Origin: Ceratothoa steindachneri | Lineage: Eukaryota > Arthropoda > Malacostraca > Isopoda > Cymothoidae | Length of the DNA stretch: 64,000 nucleotides | Direction of reading: 5' to 3' | Assembly (NCBI GenBank): GCA_963969495.1 | Contig: OZ018329.1 | Location: 143,386,021-143,450,020, forward strand | Shown here: positions 11,376 through 23,619 of the stretch, in pieces | Numbering within the stretch: position 1 is the stretch's first letter | How the letters are laid out: every line of letters starts with the position of its first letter | Notes under the pieces: model-generated | What the model was told of the DNA's origin: nothing | The model's input: the letters and a program-made list of their open reading frames with translations, nothing else | Database searches by the model: none | Program-made: the position numbers and the translations under genes

Positions 11376-11778
11376 AAGTAGGGCCCAAATGAACGAATAC
11401 AAGGTGGGGTTTAGATCTAATAAGCTCTTGGATAGTTAGGGCTATATCATGCTAAAAATACAAAGAGCAACCAGGTTTTATCACGGCAATCGGTGAGCCA
11501 AGAGAGAGGGTATTTTTCCTTGGCTTCGACACATACGGTTGGATTAAATTAAGAGGCTCAGATAGATAAGAGGTTTCCAATACTGCCTCTTTGTCAAGGG
11601 CAATTATATTATTAATGCAGGCACGGCGGTGATAGCACTTAAGCATATTTACATGAAACAGTTTGTTTAGTGAAAGGGTCTGTATTAAGTAATCTACGGG
11701 ACCGCGGGCTTCTAGGATTGGGAAAGGGCCTTTCCATTGGGACAAGAGCTTGCTTGTCTCCTTGGGTAAGAGGAGCAT
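11376..11778 (-). pseudogene. Ty3/gypsy integrase C-terminal module, upstream of RT
   Basis: On the minus strand an open frame from 11778 to 11452 begins at the end of an integrase: LLPKETSKLLSQWKGPFPI, then GPVDYLIQ and FHVNMLKCYHRR, the GPF/GPY-type C-terminal module. A short linker follows, then an HDI-LT block and SKPH just before the piggyBac insertion site at 11375. These lead in the same orientation to the reverse transcriptase at 8453. The integrase core (HHCC and DDE) is not visible above 11.8 kb. The order integrase then reverse transcriptase is the opposite of ordinary Ty3/gypsy and is that of the Gmr1-like group. Confidence 0.8.
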
Positions 11779-13234
11779 ATCCTTTTCATACTAGATTCAT
11801 ACTAGGTCTTAAAATAAACATAGCATACATTAAATTAATAAACATATCATTGATGTAATTAAGGAAGTTAAACTTACTAAATATAGTTGAGAGAAAGGAA
11901 AAGAATATATCCTATTATAGCAAGTTTTTAATTGATGGCAGTACAAAAGAAAAAAGGACCAGCATCGAAAATGTATGGTCAGCTGGATTTCTTTTCCTAT
12001 TTTGTAAAAAGTTGCGTATGTAGAGAAAGTGAGATCATTGCGAAAATGTCTTTTGAAATATAATAACGTTTAGAGAGGTGGAAGATAGTGTGGTGAATAG
12101 CAAAGAGTAGTAACTAGCTGGATAATGTTAGTAAAAAGGTCTATATGCTAATTAGAAGTAGTATCGCGTATTGGCCAAATATCACAAGCAAACTCTAAGG
12201 TTCCCAAATGAAATGCATTAAACACTCAGAAGCTAAGGTAAGTTTATCTTTTTATATCTCAATGAGTTCCACCTTGATTTGTATCACTTTTTATTCTATT
12301 ACTCTCTTTTCCTCTTTCTATCTACAACCCATGACAACAAATTAGAACGATCATAGACTTGAGGGAAAAAGCGCTAATATAAATGTCATTTTTCGGCCAC
12401 AAATCTTTCTCTGCTTAGACATCGGAGCAATGTCTTTTTTGAGGTAGTACCATACAATGATTTTAAAGCTTAGAATAAGTGGTGCTAAGCTCAGTTCTGC
12501 TTCAACCAATCATAAGAATTGTATAAGGATGGTTTAGGAATGCCGAAAGCTGCCAAACACCAAATATTTGTATTTATATTTATTTTATATAAATATTATA
12601 TATATAAATTTACCACACTTTAATTACAGTACTGACCCGCAATAAAGAATTGCATCTGCTAAACTGAACGGAGGAAAATCAACCTACTCTGCAAGTAGGT
12701 TGTTTCCAACTATAATTTTTGTGCAACCTACACTTATATTATTACTTAACAGCTCTTTATCACATTTAAGAGAGGTAATGCGTATTCTTCAAATGAATAT
12801 TTAATTATAGAAATAAAAAATCTATAAGATTCTTTGGAAACGTGATAGAGAGAGGCTAATATTTTGTTGCGCCAGCATTATTCGTCATAGCTTCTCGGTC
12901 GAGAGTTCAATTTATATCTTAGAACAAAGCGCATCCGACTACAGCTTGTAGGGTCATGTCAGGCGCTAGGTCTGCAAGGTCTAGGAGAACAACGTTGAGG
13001 AGCCGAAGTGCTCCGTCAACCGCGTGAACTAGCATGAGAAAGGACTTTGTTGGCAAAGGGTGCGGCTTTTCGGTTACGCCTGGAGTGTGTGCTCACGACC
13101 AAGGCCGCCATATTGAGTAATATCACAATTTAAACAGAAACTGATATGTTAAATCAATAAAAACGTTTCTAACTGCATCAAAACTAGCATTGTTTCCTTT
13201 GTCGTAACAAGTGTAACAGGACTTTTGAAATAAC

Positions 13235-13236
<2 letters not shown>
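11779..13236. other. No recognisable gene; GC-richer island at 12.87-13.11 kb
   Basis: No protein family is recognised. Bases 12870-13110 are notably less AT-rich than the flanks and contain no long open frame that I can assign. They could be a relic of another retroelement or of a host exon. The remainder is AT-rich with stops in all frames. Confidence 0.4.
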
Positions 13237-13304
<68 letters not shown>

Positions 13305-13320
13305 TTGTGTGTGTGTGTTT
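13237..13320. repeat. (TA)n microsatellite followed by a GT-rich tract
   Basis: About 60 bases of alternating TA (13237-13296) pass into gtgtgtttgtgtgtgtgtg. A minus-strand open frame through it is a low-complexity artefact. Confidence 0.95.
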
Positions 13321-14890
13321 CGGTGTGTGCCGTTATGTGTATACTGACATAAATCACAACAATATAACCCATCCTTAGAGCTAACATTTTTAAAGCATCC
13401 ACCCGGCTTGTTCCCTAGAGTGCACCCTTTACTAGTTTGAGAAAAAAGTTCAGAATTGCTGCAATATTAATCCTTTTGGCATCCTAAGAGCCCGTTATCT
13501 ATTGAAATCGATTGAAACAAGACCGGGACTGTACCATGCAGCCGCATAAAGAAACTTCCGAGAAGCCATTTTTTAGATAGCCTACAGAAGAAACGATTGC
13601 ACCATTCACAATTATTTACACCCAATCCAAACAAAAACAGGAAGCCCAATAACCAACTCCCCCAACAAAAGACCCCAGGATGTCTGTCTTCAATCCATTA
13701 TTACCATATTAAATTCATATGATCGCTCCCTCCTCTCAAAATTGACCCTGAAATGTGGCTGGAGCCATGGCCCTTCTATATTCATGAAACTGAAATTATT
13801 TGTGCCTCCTATTTTCTGAGAACTAGCGTTAACCATCATCACCTTAGAAAATCCTTCTTCCCCTGACATTCCAATATTAATCCCTAAACACAAAGGAGCT
13901 ACCAAAGAATTAAGTCTTCTGGTGCCTGTTATCCCCAAAACCTATCAAACTTGAATTGCATCATTTAAATATACCTGTTCTTAGCAAAGTTGTTCCATGT
14001 AATCTTTCAAACACAGCCTAGAAACAAGTACTCCTCACAGCCACAACAACAAAATCACCTTTTCCTCGGGCCGATTCAACTTTTGCGAAGGGCGAATTAT
14101 CATTCTTAATAGTGATCAGTAACCCAACCACAACTCTGAGAGCTTTCAAACACAATTGCCTACTGAGTTATAAAGATTTCACTCACAAATATATTTCAAT
14201 ACAACTGATATCGCATATTTGCTAAACACAAAGACTTTACTATACTCCATTTTTATGCGATTTTTCCTCGAGTCAGGATCCACCATTCTAGTAAAACATT
14301 CAATCAATACTTTGCTTTAACCCTACATAGTGGTAGTGAGGTATCCGATCTCACCGTCTATAACTATCTGTTCTATGCATCTATACTCTATTGTAACATC
14401 CAAAATGCTGAATGGAATCTATACAAAAGAAGAGCTTGAACTTATGTACATATGTCGTTTAGGGGAATATAATATTGGGAAAGATGTATGTGCATTCCAT
14501 CTTTTCTAATTTACTTATTTTGAGAAAAATAATTAATAAAATTGTAGAGAATAAAACAAGGAGTTGACGTAGGGATATAAGGTGTTCCAAGAGGTATAGA
14601 ATAGGTTCTGTAATAGTTAACTTAAGTTAACAAGATCAAACTTCCATCTGACCTGAGCCCTAAATTGCATAATATTTTTCAATACATTGGCCATAATATA
14701 TAAAACATGAACATATTTTAACCCTTGCCTCAAATATGCCTAATACTTTGTTGCTGACATATCTGTTATAAATTGGTAAAAGTATTTTATTATTGACATA
14801 TTTATTAGAAAATATATTATTAGTACAATTTGCCAGCAAAATAGCTAAGGGGTGAGCTAATCTGCCTTACAAGAAAAATCCAATCTTTGA
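13321..14890. other. No recognisable gene
   Basis: Bases 13440-14000 have a more balanced composition and two modest minus-strand frames (13938-13690 and 13649-13467), whose translations contain no motif that I recognise. The rest is AT-rich. An old element of unknown family is possible. Confidence 0.4.
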
Positions 14891-14929
14891 ATAAAATCGC
14901 CTGCGCGATTATTATAGATGCTGACAAAA

Positions 14930-15835
14930 ATGCCCTCAAGTGAGCGCTCTCGATGTTCCAATACAACTCATTCAATGAAGTAGCTGCACTAATAAGAGGA
15001 CAAGAATGTATAGAACTTGATATTGTTCTTCAAACTGATGATAATAACAAAAAGGGAATATGTGCGACTCATCGTTCCTATGATGCTTTCCATTAACCCC
15101 TGCTATTTGTCAATGGTGAAGATGGAAAGCATTTTAGAATCCCTCAAATTGGAGGAAATTAAGACTGTTTCATGCATGGAATTTTATTATTTCTTGTTAT
15201 GATTAGAGAAAATGATTTACTAACTATTATAGAAACGAAAGTCTGTTCCAGTAGTTTGTTTTAGAATTGTATGCTAAGATTAAGGGAGCAATATTTGCTT
15301 AAATCAAGTCACACCAATTAGACTTAAGAACAGTATCATATAGCCCTCTCCGAGATGGCATTAACAATGATGGTATCTTAGGTGAAATTGATCAACTAGT
15401 CATTCTTTTTAACTAGTTGTTATAAGTCCAAGATATCTGCATGACCAAACTCATGATGTAATGAGATATTTTATAGATTAAGAATTAACACTACTTAAAC
15501 TATATCTGAAAAGTTTATTTTCAGTAATGCTACTAAAAAATGTAGATCTCCCAAAACTCTACAAGGACAGAAGACATAGTCAAAAGATTGATACCTCAAG
15601 TTATTGAGGCAACAATTTTTGTGTTCGTAGGAGAGGAGAAGGAGTCTAAATAACAAGAATTCAATTGATCCCTACAGATGTTCCGTTTAATTTTAAGAGG
15701 CTAGAATTTCAGGTCAAACTTAATTTTGCAATGTCAATTAACAAATCACATGGTCAAACATTGTGAGTGACTGGATTACACTTAGAAATTTTCTTGTTTT
15801 TACGTGGTCAACTTTATGTTTAGATGCTAAAGTGT
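14930..15835 (+). pseudogene. Helitron Rep/helicase remnant with internal deletion
   Basis: From about 15015 the plus strand encodes, with frame shifts, DIVLQTDDN, then THRSYDAFH-PLLFVNGEDG, IPQIGGN, VMIRENDLLTI, and near 15390-15460 a block resembling the ILP-SY-GSPRY-H-QTHD-M-Y motif of the Helitron N-terminal domain. Then, without the Rep catalytic core and most of the helicase, the sequence jumps to a Pif1-family helicase C-terminus: DLPKLYKD at about 15548, IEATIFV at about 15605, then RIQLIPTDVPFNFKRLEF, then FAMSINKSHGQTL and RGQLYV near 15810. Helitron proteins are normally well over 1000 residues, so most is deleted. The 3' hairpin and CTRR end were not located. Confidence 0.85.
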
Positions 15836-16739
15836 TGAAAGCAAAATAAATCTTAACAATTCATTCGCACATTAAAATAAATTAGAATATTGAAAACAGA
15901 GAAATCCTTTGGTAAAAGTCTAATACATAAAAGATGCTTCATTATTTTCATTTCTAGATGTTTTTTAGGAGAGACTTATATTCCTGGAATATTTATTTTC
16001 GAAAGTAATTGAGAAATCATTTCAATAATTTTGTCGCGTGCAACGCTGGGTAGTTCGGCTAGTGACTAATATAACATATTGCAGGCCCAAGCTGCGGAAC
16101 CCTTCCAATACTCCCATTTAGTAAAACTATACTAGAGCTGACTTCCCCACGATTGAATCATTTTACCCATGCAGATTATTCAGCCATGAGATTTTCCTCA
16201 GTAAATGACTGCCTCTACTATCATAAATAATCATCGAGTCAGTATCATTTTTATGTATTTTCATGTGCCCAACTACCTTGAGCTCCGCAGAGTCCTTTTT
16301 TGGATCTCCTTAGAATGTTGACAGACAGTACATAGAAAGAAGAACAAAACTTATTTCATTGCTCCTGCCACTGAAGGAAATGCATTGCTATGCAGGCGGC
16401 TCAGACTCCTGACAACACAAACATAAAAAAAACGACCTGCATGACTACCAAAAATCATTAGAACAAATTTTACATCTGTTTCAGACAACATCTAGAAAAG
16501 AAGCAACGTCCATTATAATGCGTCAAAGATGTACGCTCTTGTGTTATCTGTGTGAATAACGATGATATAAACGAGCCACAAATCTTGCTGACCACCCCTC
16601 CCATAGTTCTGCTGGGATTCCATCAGAACGGTATTTTAACTACTCCATAACACATAGCCACACTTTTAAACAAAAACTCTTATAACTATCTCCAACATTG
16701 GCGAACTACGAAAACTCTATCACATAGCAAATCTTCACA
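15836..16739. other. No recognisable gene
   Basis: No conserved blocks were seen. Bases 16300-16740 may be the upstream part of the LINE fragment that follows, since its composition is less AT-biased, but I cannot align any endonuclease motif. Confidence 0.4.
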
Positions 16740-16974
16740 TACCGGTGCTAAAACTACACTCAAACGGCTTCGTCACCTTTCAATTTCCCTCCAAACCTTC
16801 ATCTCCAACTAAACACTGCCTGGAGAGAGCTTTTCTGTATAGTAAAGAGAGAGCCAAATTGATTTTCAAACCAAAATTAGGTACAAATCCGTCTAACCTT
16901 TTTAATTACCGACCCATTCACCTGAATAAGTAAGGTATTGAAAAGACTGGTAGCCTCTGTGACAACAAAGCACA
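16740..16974 (+). pseudogene. LINE reverse transcriptase fragment, cut by the copia LTR
   Basis: The frame at 16745-16933 ends with ERAKLIFKPKLGTNPSNLFNYRPIHL, which is the start of a non-LTR reverse transcriptase (the WK-AKVI-IPKPGKDP---NYRPISL block of Jockey/I-type elements). After a frame change the next expected residues, VLKRLVAS, are read at about 16936-16960. The similarity stops exactly where the copia LTR begins at 16975. I could not find the continuation beyond the second LTR at 19575, so either that part is lost or it is too diverged to see. Confidence 0.7.
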
Positions 16975-17181
16975 TGATGGTTAATTAATTAGACGTTGAT
17001 CATAATTAACTTTATTGGAGAAGATGAAGAAACAGAATAAACTTACAAATGACTGCCCTTAACTCAGCAGCAACGACAGCGGTTCAACAACAAGAGCTCC
17101 ATGGAAAAATGAATGCACACAAGCGTACTGCCATAGAAGAGGTTCTATAAATATTAAAAATAAAAATTTACTTTATTAACA
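16975..17181 (-). repeat. copia 3' LTR
   Basis: This 207-bp direct repeat matches 19365-19574. Read on the minus strand it begins TGTTAATAAAG and ends CCATCA, the TG...CA pattern of LTRs. Differences from the partner are many (roughly one in five positions), so the insertion is old. The 5-bp flanks (gcaca on the left, gtctc beyond the other LTR) do not match, so the target duplication is lost or a rearrangement occurred. Confidence 0.85.
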
Positions 17182-19364
17182 CCCCTTCTTCGACTTTTAT
17201 TCCCATTTAATTGTAAATCAAGAGTAAACAAATAATTCATGAGGCATGAAATTCATAGGGCAATTACAGAATATTCTCAATACCATACTTTAAAATAAAT
17301 GAACTTTGCTCTAGTTACTGGCTTAGTGAATATATCAGCTCTATCCTCATTCAAAGGGACACGCAAAATTAATATTACCATTCTGAATCTTATTACGAAT
17401 CAAATCATAGCGTATGTCTATCTGTTTAGAGATTTAAAGACAAATAGGCTTCCTAGGAGGTTTAATTGCTCCTTGATTATCAACAAATTGAATGATGGGT
17501 TTAACTTCTCCTATCAATCATGTCAGTAAATAACTCGAAACAATTTATCTTCTTGAATAGCAAAAGTTAACGAAACATATGAAACATAATTTTTTATCAT
17601 TCCAATTTCTACCTGATTGCTTTAAAACATACAAAGATTAATTTAGTCTCTAAACTAATTGTTGATTATTCTTACCTCTCACGCACAATTAATATTTTAA
17701 TAAGATATGCAGCTTTGGAATCCATACAATGTACACTATTTTTTTTTTTACTGACAGTTTCATAAGCATTCTAACTGAAGCCATAGGTAGAGTAGGTAAA
17801 TATATGTCAGTATAATCAATACCCTTGTTTTGCGAATATCCTTTTGCCACATGGTGAGCTTTGAATTGTTTTTCACCATTTAATCCTTTCTTCGCAGCAT
17901 AAATCCAATTCATAAGTATTATTATCCCTAAGACATTGAATCTCATCATAGATTGCAGCGTTTCATATGTGGGTTTCAATTGAGCTCATTGCCTTCATAT
18001 GATTTTCAGATACTTCTGATACCTTACAAATAATGAACAGCATAACCCAAAAGATCAACCTCATTGGGATCAATATAGCTTTCTAGGTACTTTGGAGCTT
18101 GTCGTTCTCTCTTTGTATGCCTAACATTAGCCATTTCTTCTTTATGGCTCTCAACAGAGATACCTCGGGGACATTCATTTCGGGTGGAATGATTGACATT
18201 TTGACACATTTGATTTTTAAAAACAATTTCACTTTCCCCAAATACAGTATATTCATCATCTTCCGAATTTCGATCATTATTAAAACTATGACTTAAATTT
18301 ATCACTCAAATGAACTAACCTAACTTTTCTCAAATTGTCAGTTTCGGAATAATAAACAAGATAAGCAGGGCTTGAGGGCTCATAACCTACAAATATCCCC
18401 TCATCAACTCTCGTCTCAAGTTTTCCTTTCTTTTAAATGTAGGCATAACATTGAGAACCGAAAATAAGCATATTTAGTTTTTTAGACGTTTACATTTCAA
18501 ATGGGTTTTTATCTACTCTATGGTATTTCATATATTTCTTATATAAGCAGCAGCTCTAACAACCTAATTCCAAAGAGATATGGATAGCCTAGCCTCAATA
18601 AGAAGATATCTAGCTATTTCAAACAACGTACGCCACATACACTCCGCAGTTCAATTTTGTTTGGGTGAAAATAGGGAAGAAAGTTTCTGTCTAATCTTGT
18701 TATCAACAAGAAGAGGCTTAAATTCTAAAGAAATAAACTTGCTTCCATTGTCACGCTTTAATCTTTTAACAACAAAATAAGAGTTTGTATAATCAAGGAA
18801 TTTCTTAGTAGCATTAAAAACATTACTTTTATTTTTCAAGAAATATACAAAAACTGACCATGAATACAATACAATACAATACATAGTTTTTATCTTGAGT
18901 CAATACTCATTGGTCCATCTAGATCACAGTGCACAAATTCCATTTTATTTTTATCTCTCTCATCTGGGAGCCTATTTCTAGACCAATGCATTTTCCCTTC
19001 CTGGCATGTTTTACAATCAAAATTAATTTTGTTACTAATTTTCATATCTTTAGCATTATTTATTACGTCGGTTAATGGTCTCGTAGAACTTTATTTTTTT
19101 TCTTTCATCATCGCCTGCATCTCATATAACTAATTGAAGACTTTTTTAACTGAAACTAAACCTGAACAATCTCTGCAAAAGCATCAGAATTTTTAGCAGC
19201 AAATTCATCTGCTTTCATGTCGTCATTGCTTTCTATATTAAGTTTCCGAAGTCTCAGATGGGATAAAAATTTGATCTTTTATAAATCATATTACTCCTTG
19301 ACACCATCGTAATATAATCTCTTCTTATTTCTCTAGGCCCCAAAACATATGACAGCAGAGCTCA
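17182..19364 (-). pseudogene. Ty1/copia pol remnant (integrase, linker, RT start)
   Basis: On the minus strand, from high to low coordinates, there are traces of gag near 19300-19130 (a DGVKEY-like block and LYEMQAMM), then at about 19010 a C-TCQEGKMHW zinc half-site followed by MEFVHCDLDGPMS with the first integrase aspartate. Next come FLKNKSNVFNATKKF, then VKRLKRDNGSKF with the second aspartate, and FSPKQN. The acidic linker with KRERQAPKYL is at 18305-18024. The RT start, with NWIYAAKKGLNGEKQFKAHHVAKGYSQNKGIDYTD, is at 17979-17800 and ends by 17690. The remaining reverse transcriptase and RNase H are absent, so 2.6 kb of a usual 5 kb remains. Confidence 0.9.
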
Positions 19365-19574
19365 TGATGGTGCGTTAATTAGACATCGATCACAATTGAC
19401 TTTATTGGAGAAGATGAATAAACTGAATAAAATTATAAATGGCTGCCGCTGAGTCGCCAGCAACGAGAGCCTCTCAACAAAAACAAAAGTCCCATGGACA
19501 AATGAATGCGCACAAGCGCACTGTAAATGAAGAGGCTCGTTAAATATTCAAAATAAAAGTTGACTTAACTAACA
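19365..19574 (-). repeat. copia 5' LTR
   Basis: This 210-bp direct repeat is the partner of 16975-17181. On the minus strand it begins TGTTAGTTAAG and ends CCATCA. Shared internal blocks include ctttattggagaagatgaa, aatgaatgc and cacaagcg. It lies upstream of the gag and integrase traces in the orientation of the element. I did not recognise a primer-binding site in the sequence following it. Confidence 0.85.
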
Positions 19575-20919
19575 GTCTCTCGCATCCTGTTCATACTTTT
19601 ATAACAACAAAAAAAGAGTTCTTCTATAGAGACATGCTACATAATCATTCCTTGATAGCCCATCTTTGAAAAATTACAAAGGTCTCGACAGCTCATTAAA
19701 TTCTTTAATAGGTTAATAGCACTAAGACACTTTTGCGTTAGTGTGGCGACCATATTGCCAGAGGCCGTTATTTAGGAGCAGAAGGTAACACAAGGCATCG
19801 TTCTCAGCCTTAATCTCTCGGCTAACACTTTCTTAAGCCAATCAAAGATCTTTTCGATACAAGTTCTTCGATTCTACGCCTTAAAGAGTAAACTCCTTTA
19901 ATCTTAACCTTTTGCACGTGAATCATTTTAAGCTCCTGGATCTTTTAGTTAATATAGATTTATGCTTCAAAATCAAGAAATAAAAGCATTTTCGTATATT
20001 ACGCTACGAAAATTCTGTCAAACTTTTAAAATATACCAATGGGTCTTGAGCTACCAAAGGTCTACTCGCAGCTGTGACAATATCATCACTAAACCACAGT
20101 CAATATGCATATGATCTCTCGTGCATGTAAAGTGACAAAGGTGTACACTTTATTTGTACTAAGCAGATCCTTCATCTCCTCAGAATATTGAAGTGCTGAC
20201 TCGGCAATCTAACAAGAGTAGACTATACTCCCTAAGGTCACTTAAATATATACAACAATTAGTCAACGTTGACTTAATGAAAACGAAGCTCCTGACTTGG
20301 AAGCGATCACCACAAAATCCAATGGCCGTCTTTCGTCCTATTCTCCTCATAATCTCATACTTCCTCCCCCTGTTTCATCGCCACCTTCTTACCATTTACT
20401 TACATATTTGACGCAAAAAAACAAGTTTACATTTGCTGATTATGTCATAAAAACTCAAAGTTGACTCATGGCTAGTTCTTGGCCAGTTTACCACGACCTC
20501 AATGCGCAACTTGCCTCAAAAATTTGTAGTGCACACAATATGTGAAAACATAAACCTATGAAGTAGTAATGTGTACACTCAGCCAATGTAAATAAATATA
20601 TGTGTGTAAAACAAAACAAAAGAAACTCAAAGAAAACATTATAACATTATAACAGGATATTTGAGAACCATTCCCATTTTGATTTCCCGAAAAGACCAAA
20701 GTCGCGGTGAAAACGTAAACTAGGAATGAGACTAATTATTCTGTGGTTATAAAAGGGAACCTTAAAAAGGGTTAGCTCAATCGTAACGACACTCGCTGAG
20801 CATCAAATTACCCCCACAATATTATATTTTTCATTTTGTTAAGGAAGACGACATAATGGTTTTACCAAAACTCACCGTTTCAGTAAATTTTTTCACGAGA
20901 GAAAAAGTTTCCAAAGTAT

Positions 20920-20987
<68 letters not shown>

Positions 20988-22972
20988 TGTAAATGTGTCC
21001 AAGTATAAAAGAAGCAAATGAAGGAGGAGAGAGAGATTCGAGAAAAATCATTTCGAGGAGCAGTTTGACATATCGCTCGCGGGTCATACCAATCAAGTCA
21101 TTTACTCAGCATTAGGAGATAGCATTTACCTAACTGATCTTGCATCAAGACGAGTCTTATTCATTCATCGTACCAAAAGCACGAACACTAAGATAGTTTT
21201 ATTTAAGCATTATCAAAGATAAGCTCGTGAAATAGATAATCAATCTAATTCGAACTCCTCCTCCATTTGCTACCCAAAGCCACTAAATAAATAGAACTAC
21301 AGTCTTCTTGTTTTTATCACCATTTTGCTCGAAGGCAAAATCATATCAGAATTTCTGCTCATCGCCCAGCCAAAAATTGAGATTTCTTCATACTTCCTAC
21401 ACCTTAAATTATGAACTTATCCATAAGACCCTTATTTTCATTCCTTGCCTTTTGCCATCATTTAAACCTCATTTTAATCCCAGCCTCACTATTTTGCCTT
21501 TAACTTTTGTTTACGGAAATTCAGATGTCCATATTATCGCTTTCATACGCACCAATGGATTAGTGTAAAAGAGAGGTAAAAATAGCAGAAAAAGAAAATG
21601 AAATAAGAGGTGAATTAAGTTAAATCTCAGGACTGTGTTTATATTCTAAAAAATATTGTCAATGCAAATTATTGTGACTCAATAATTTTGAGAGTAAAGA
21701 AGTTTAAATAGCTGCACTAACCAATACTCAATTAGACTGTACTTGAAGTTCGATTTGATCTATGACAAACCCGAAATGAGGTATAAATTTTATCTCCATG
21801 CTCACTAAATATACTACAATATAATATACAGGCTCTCTCTATAAACAAAGATAACCTTGCAATTATATGTGTTTGAAAATGAATTGCATAGTACTTCTTT
21901 CAACACACTTTTGAGCGCTTTAATTAATCTTAAGCTCCGCTTGCATCTATGTCAGACTATATTTGTCGAAATTAGGCTAATCTTCATCTCTGCGCATTGG
22001 AGGGAGGAATTCTGACCATTAAGCGTAATGAAACTTTAAATTAAAACTGGTGATTAAAATTAAAGGGGCATTTCTCAGAGAGGATAAAAAGGAATCTGAA
22101 TAAGAAAGTTATTACTGAAAAGGTATGAAAATATGAACACTAATAGACTATGAAAAGGTTTTTATGAGATTGGAAAAAAAGAAAATATTGTTCCTAATTG
22201 ATGGACTTCAATTTTAAAATAAGGTCATAAACATTATCATAATTGATAACATTTTCTTGTTTATGGTGAAAATATTATCGTTGTAATGTTGCTGATGGAG
22301 AGAAAATGGTAAATAGGTCGTTATCAATAAAGCTATGCATCTGAGAAAAGTTATGAGCGATTTTAATGATGAATACAGTAGCAGCAAAGGTTTTATAAAT
22401 GAGAAAGATAAAAATGGAAAAAAATAGAAAGGATCATTATGGTTGTCCTGATAAATATCATGAAATAAATAAAGTGTCATAACCTGAGTGAAATTGTTAA
22501 TGTTGCATTTAAACTGGATCACGAGTGCCAGAGTAGGAATGCTAAAACACACATCAAGTTTTTCAATGGCACATCTTTGGCTTGTTTAGGAGAGAAACAG
22601 AGAAATAGTCTAATTAGAAGCAAAATCAGGTAAGGAAAAATGATTTTACAATTTCTAAAATGTATTATAAGACCTAAATTCATATGATTAGTTTTAAATT
22701 ACTTGTCATATAGAATAGCTTTAATCAAATGCATTGGATTTGAATTTCAAAATTTAGATTTCTGAAAAAAACAGAAAATGCCAATTTTTAGTCGAAAATT
22801 TTATTTTATTTAAATTTAAGATGTTTGCATGTAGCCAAAATGTTCTGTATGCTATATGCAAATTAGTTTAGGCATATATTGTTTCGTGGAGATTCTCTTA
22901 ATAAAAACAAACTATTGAAAAAATAGATTGTCTTTTTATAACAACTACAATATTAAGAATTCTATCTAGAAA
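19575..22972. other. No recognisable gene; AT-rich
   Basis: No conserved protein blocks, RNA gene or element termini were seen in this long stretch apart from the (TA)n tract at 20930. Short open frames are compositional. Confidence 0.5.
20930..20984. repeat. (TA)n microsatellite
   Basis: About 55 bases of alternating TA follow gtatatgtg. The minus-strand frame through it is an artefact of the repeat. Confidence 0.95.
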
Positions 22973-23220
22973 TAATTATCACTAAAGTCCACCAAAAGTA
23001 GTTTTTTCGCTTCCTAAACTATTATTACAAAAACTGCTAATGAACTAAAGGATCTGTGAAATATTTCGCCATATGGTGGTTTGTTAAAATTATAATTATC
23101 ACTAAAGTCGACCAAAAATAGTTTTTTCGCTTCCTCAAATATTATTACAAAAACTGCTAATGAACTAAAGGATCTGTGAAATATTTCGCCATATGGTGGT
23201 TTGTTAAAATTATTTTGTGA
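22973..23220. repeat. 120-bp tandem duplication
   Basis: The units 22981-23100 and 23101-23220 have an offset of exactly 120 bases and only a handful of differences (cc/cg near the start, a c/a change, and a two-base ctaaac/ctcaaa change). The minus strand is open through both copies from 23280 to about 23014, so a 40-residue repeat containing FNKPPYGEIFHRSFSS is encoded twice. The protein is not recognised. High identity implies a recent event. Confidence 0.9.
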
Positions 23221-23619
23221 ATATTTATTATGAGAACCATCTATAGCTCTATTAAATAAAGAGTTAGATATTTTTGCCATTTTCGTGATTTTTGCTAGTT
23301 TTGATTTAAGTATATTTACAAAATGGGAGTTGCTGGCTAAATGTTTGAGGTCACAAATTGTTTTAATTATAGAATCATTACCAGCAAAGACGCCGTCCTA
23401 TATAGAGCTAATTGTAGAGACAGTGGAAGAGGGTAATAAAGAATGTCTTTGGATGATCTTTAGAGTGAAATTAAACGTAGTACGTTGAAACTATGGTTTA
23501 TTCCAAGTGTTTTAATAATTAAATAGGTTTAAACCTTATTGAAAATATTTGATTTACATTATATGGAACAAAGTTCAAAGCTGATAATATATTATAAATG
23601 TAAAAGTTAACCAGGATAT
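23221..23619. other. No recognisable gene
   Basis: Short plus-strand frames only. Nothing recognised between the 120-bp duplication and the CR1-like remnant. Confidence 0.4.

Noticed and set aside
22973..23220. CRISPR-like repeat
   Set aside because: Only two contiguous units without spacers in a eukaryotic sequence; it is a simple tandem duplication.
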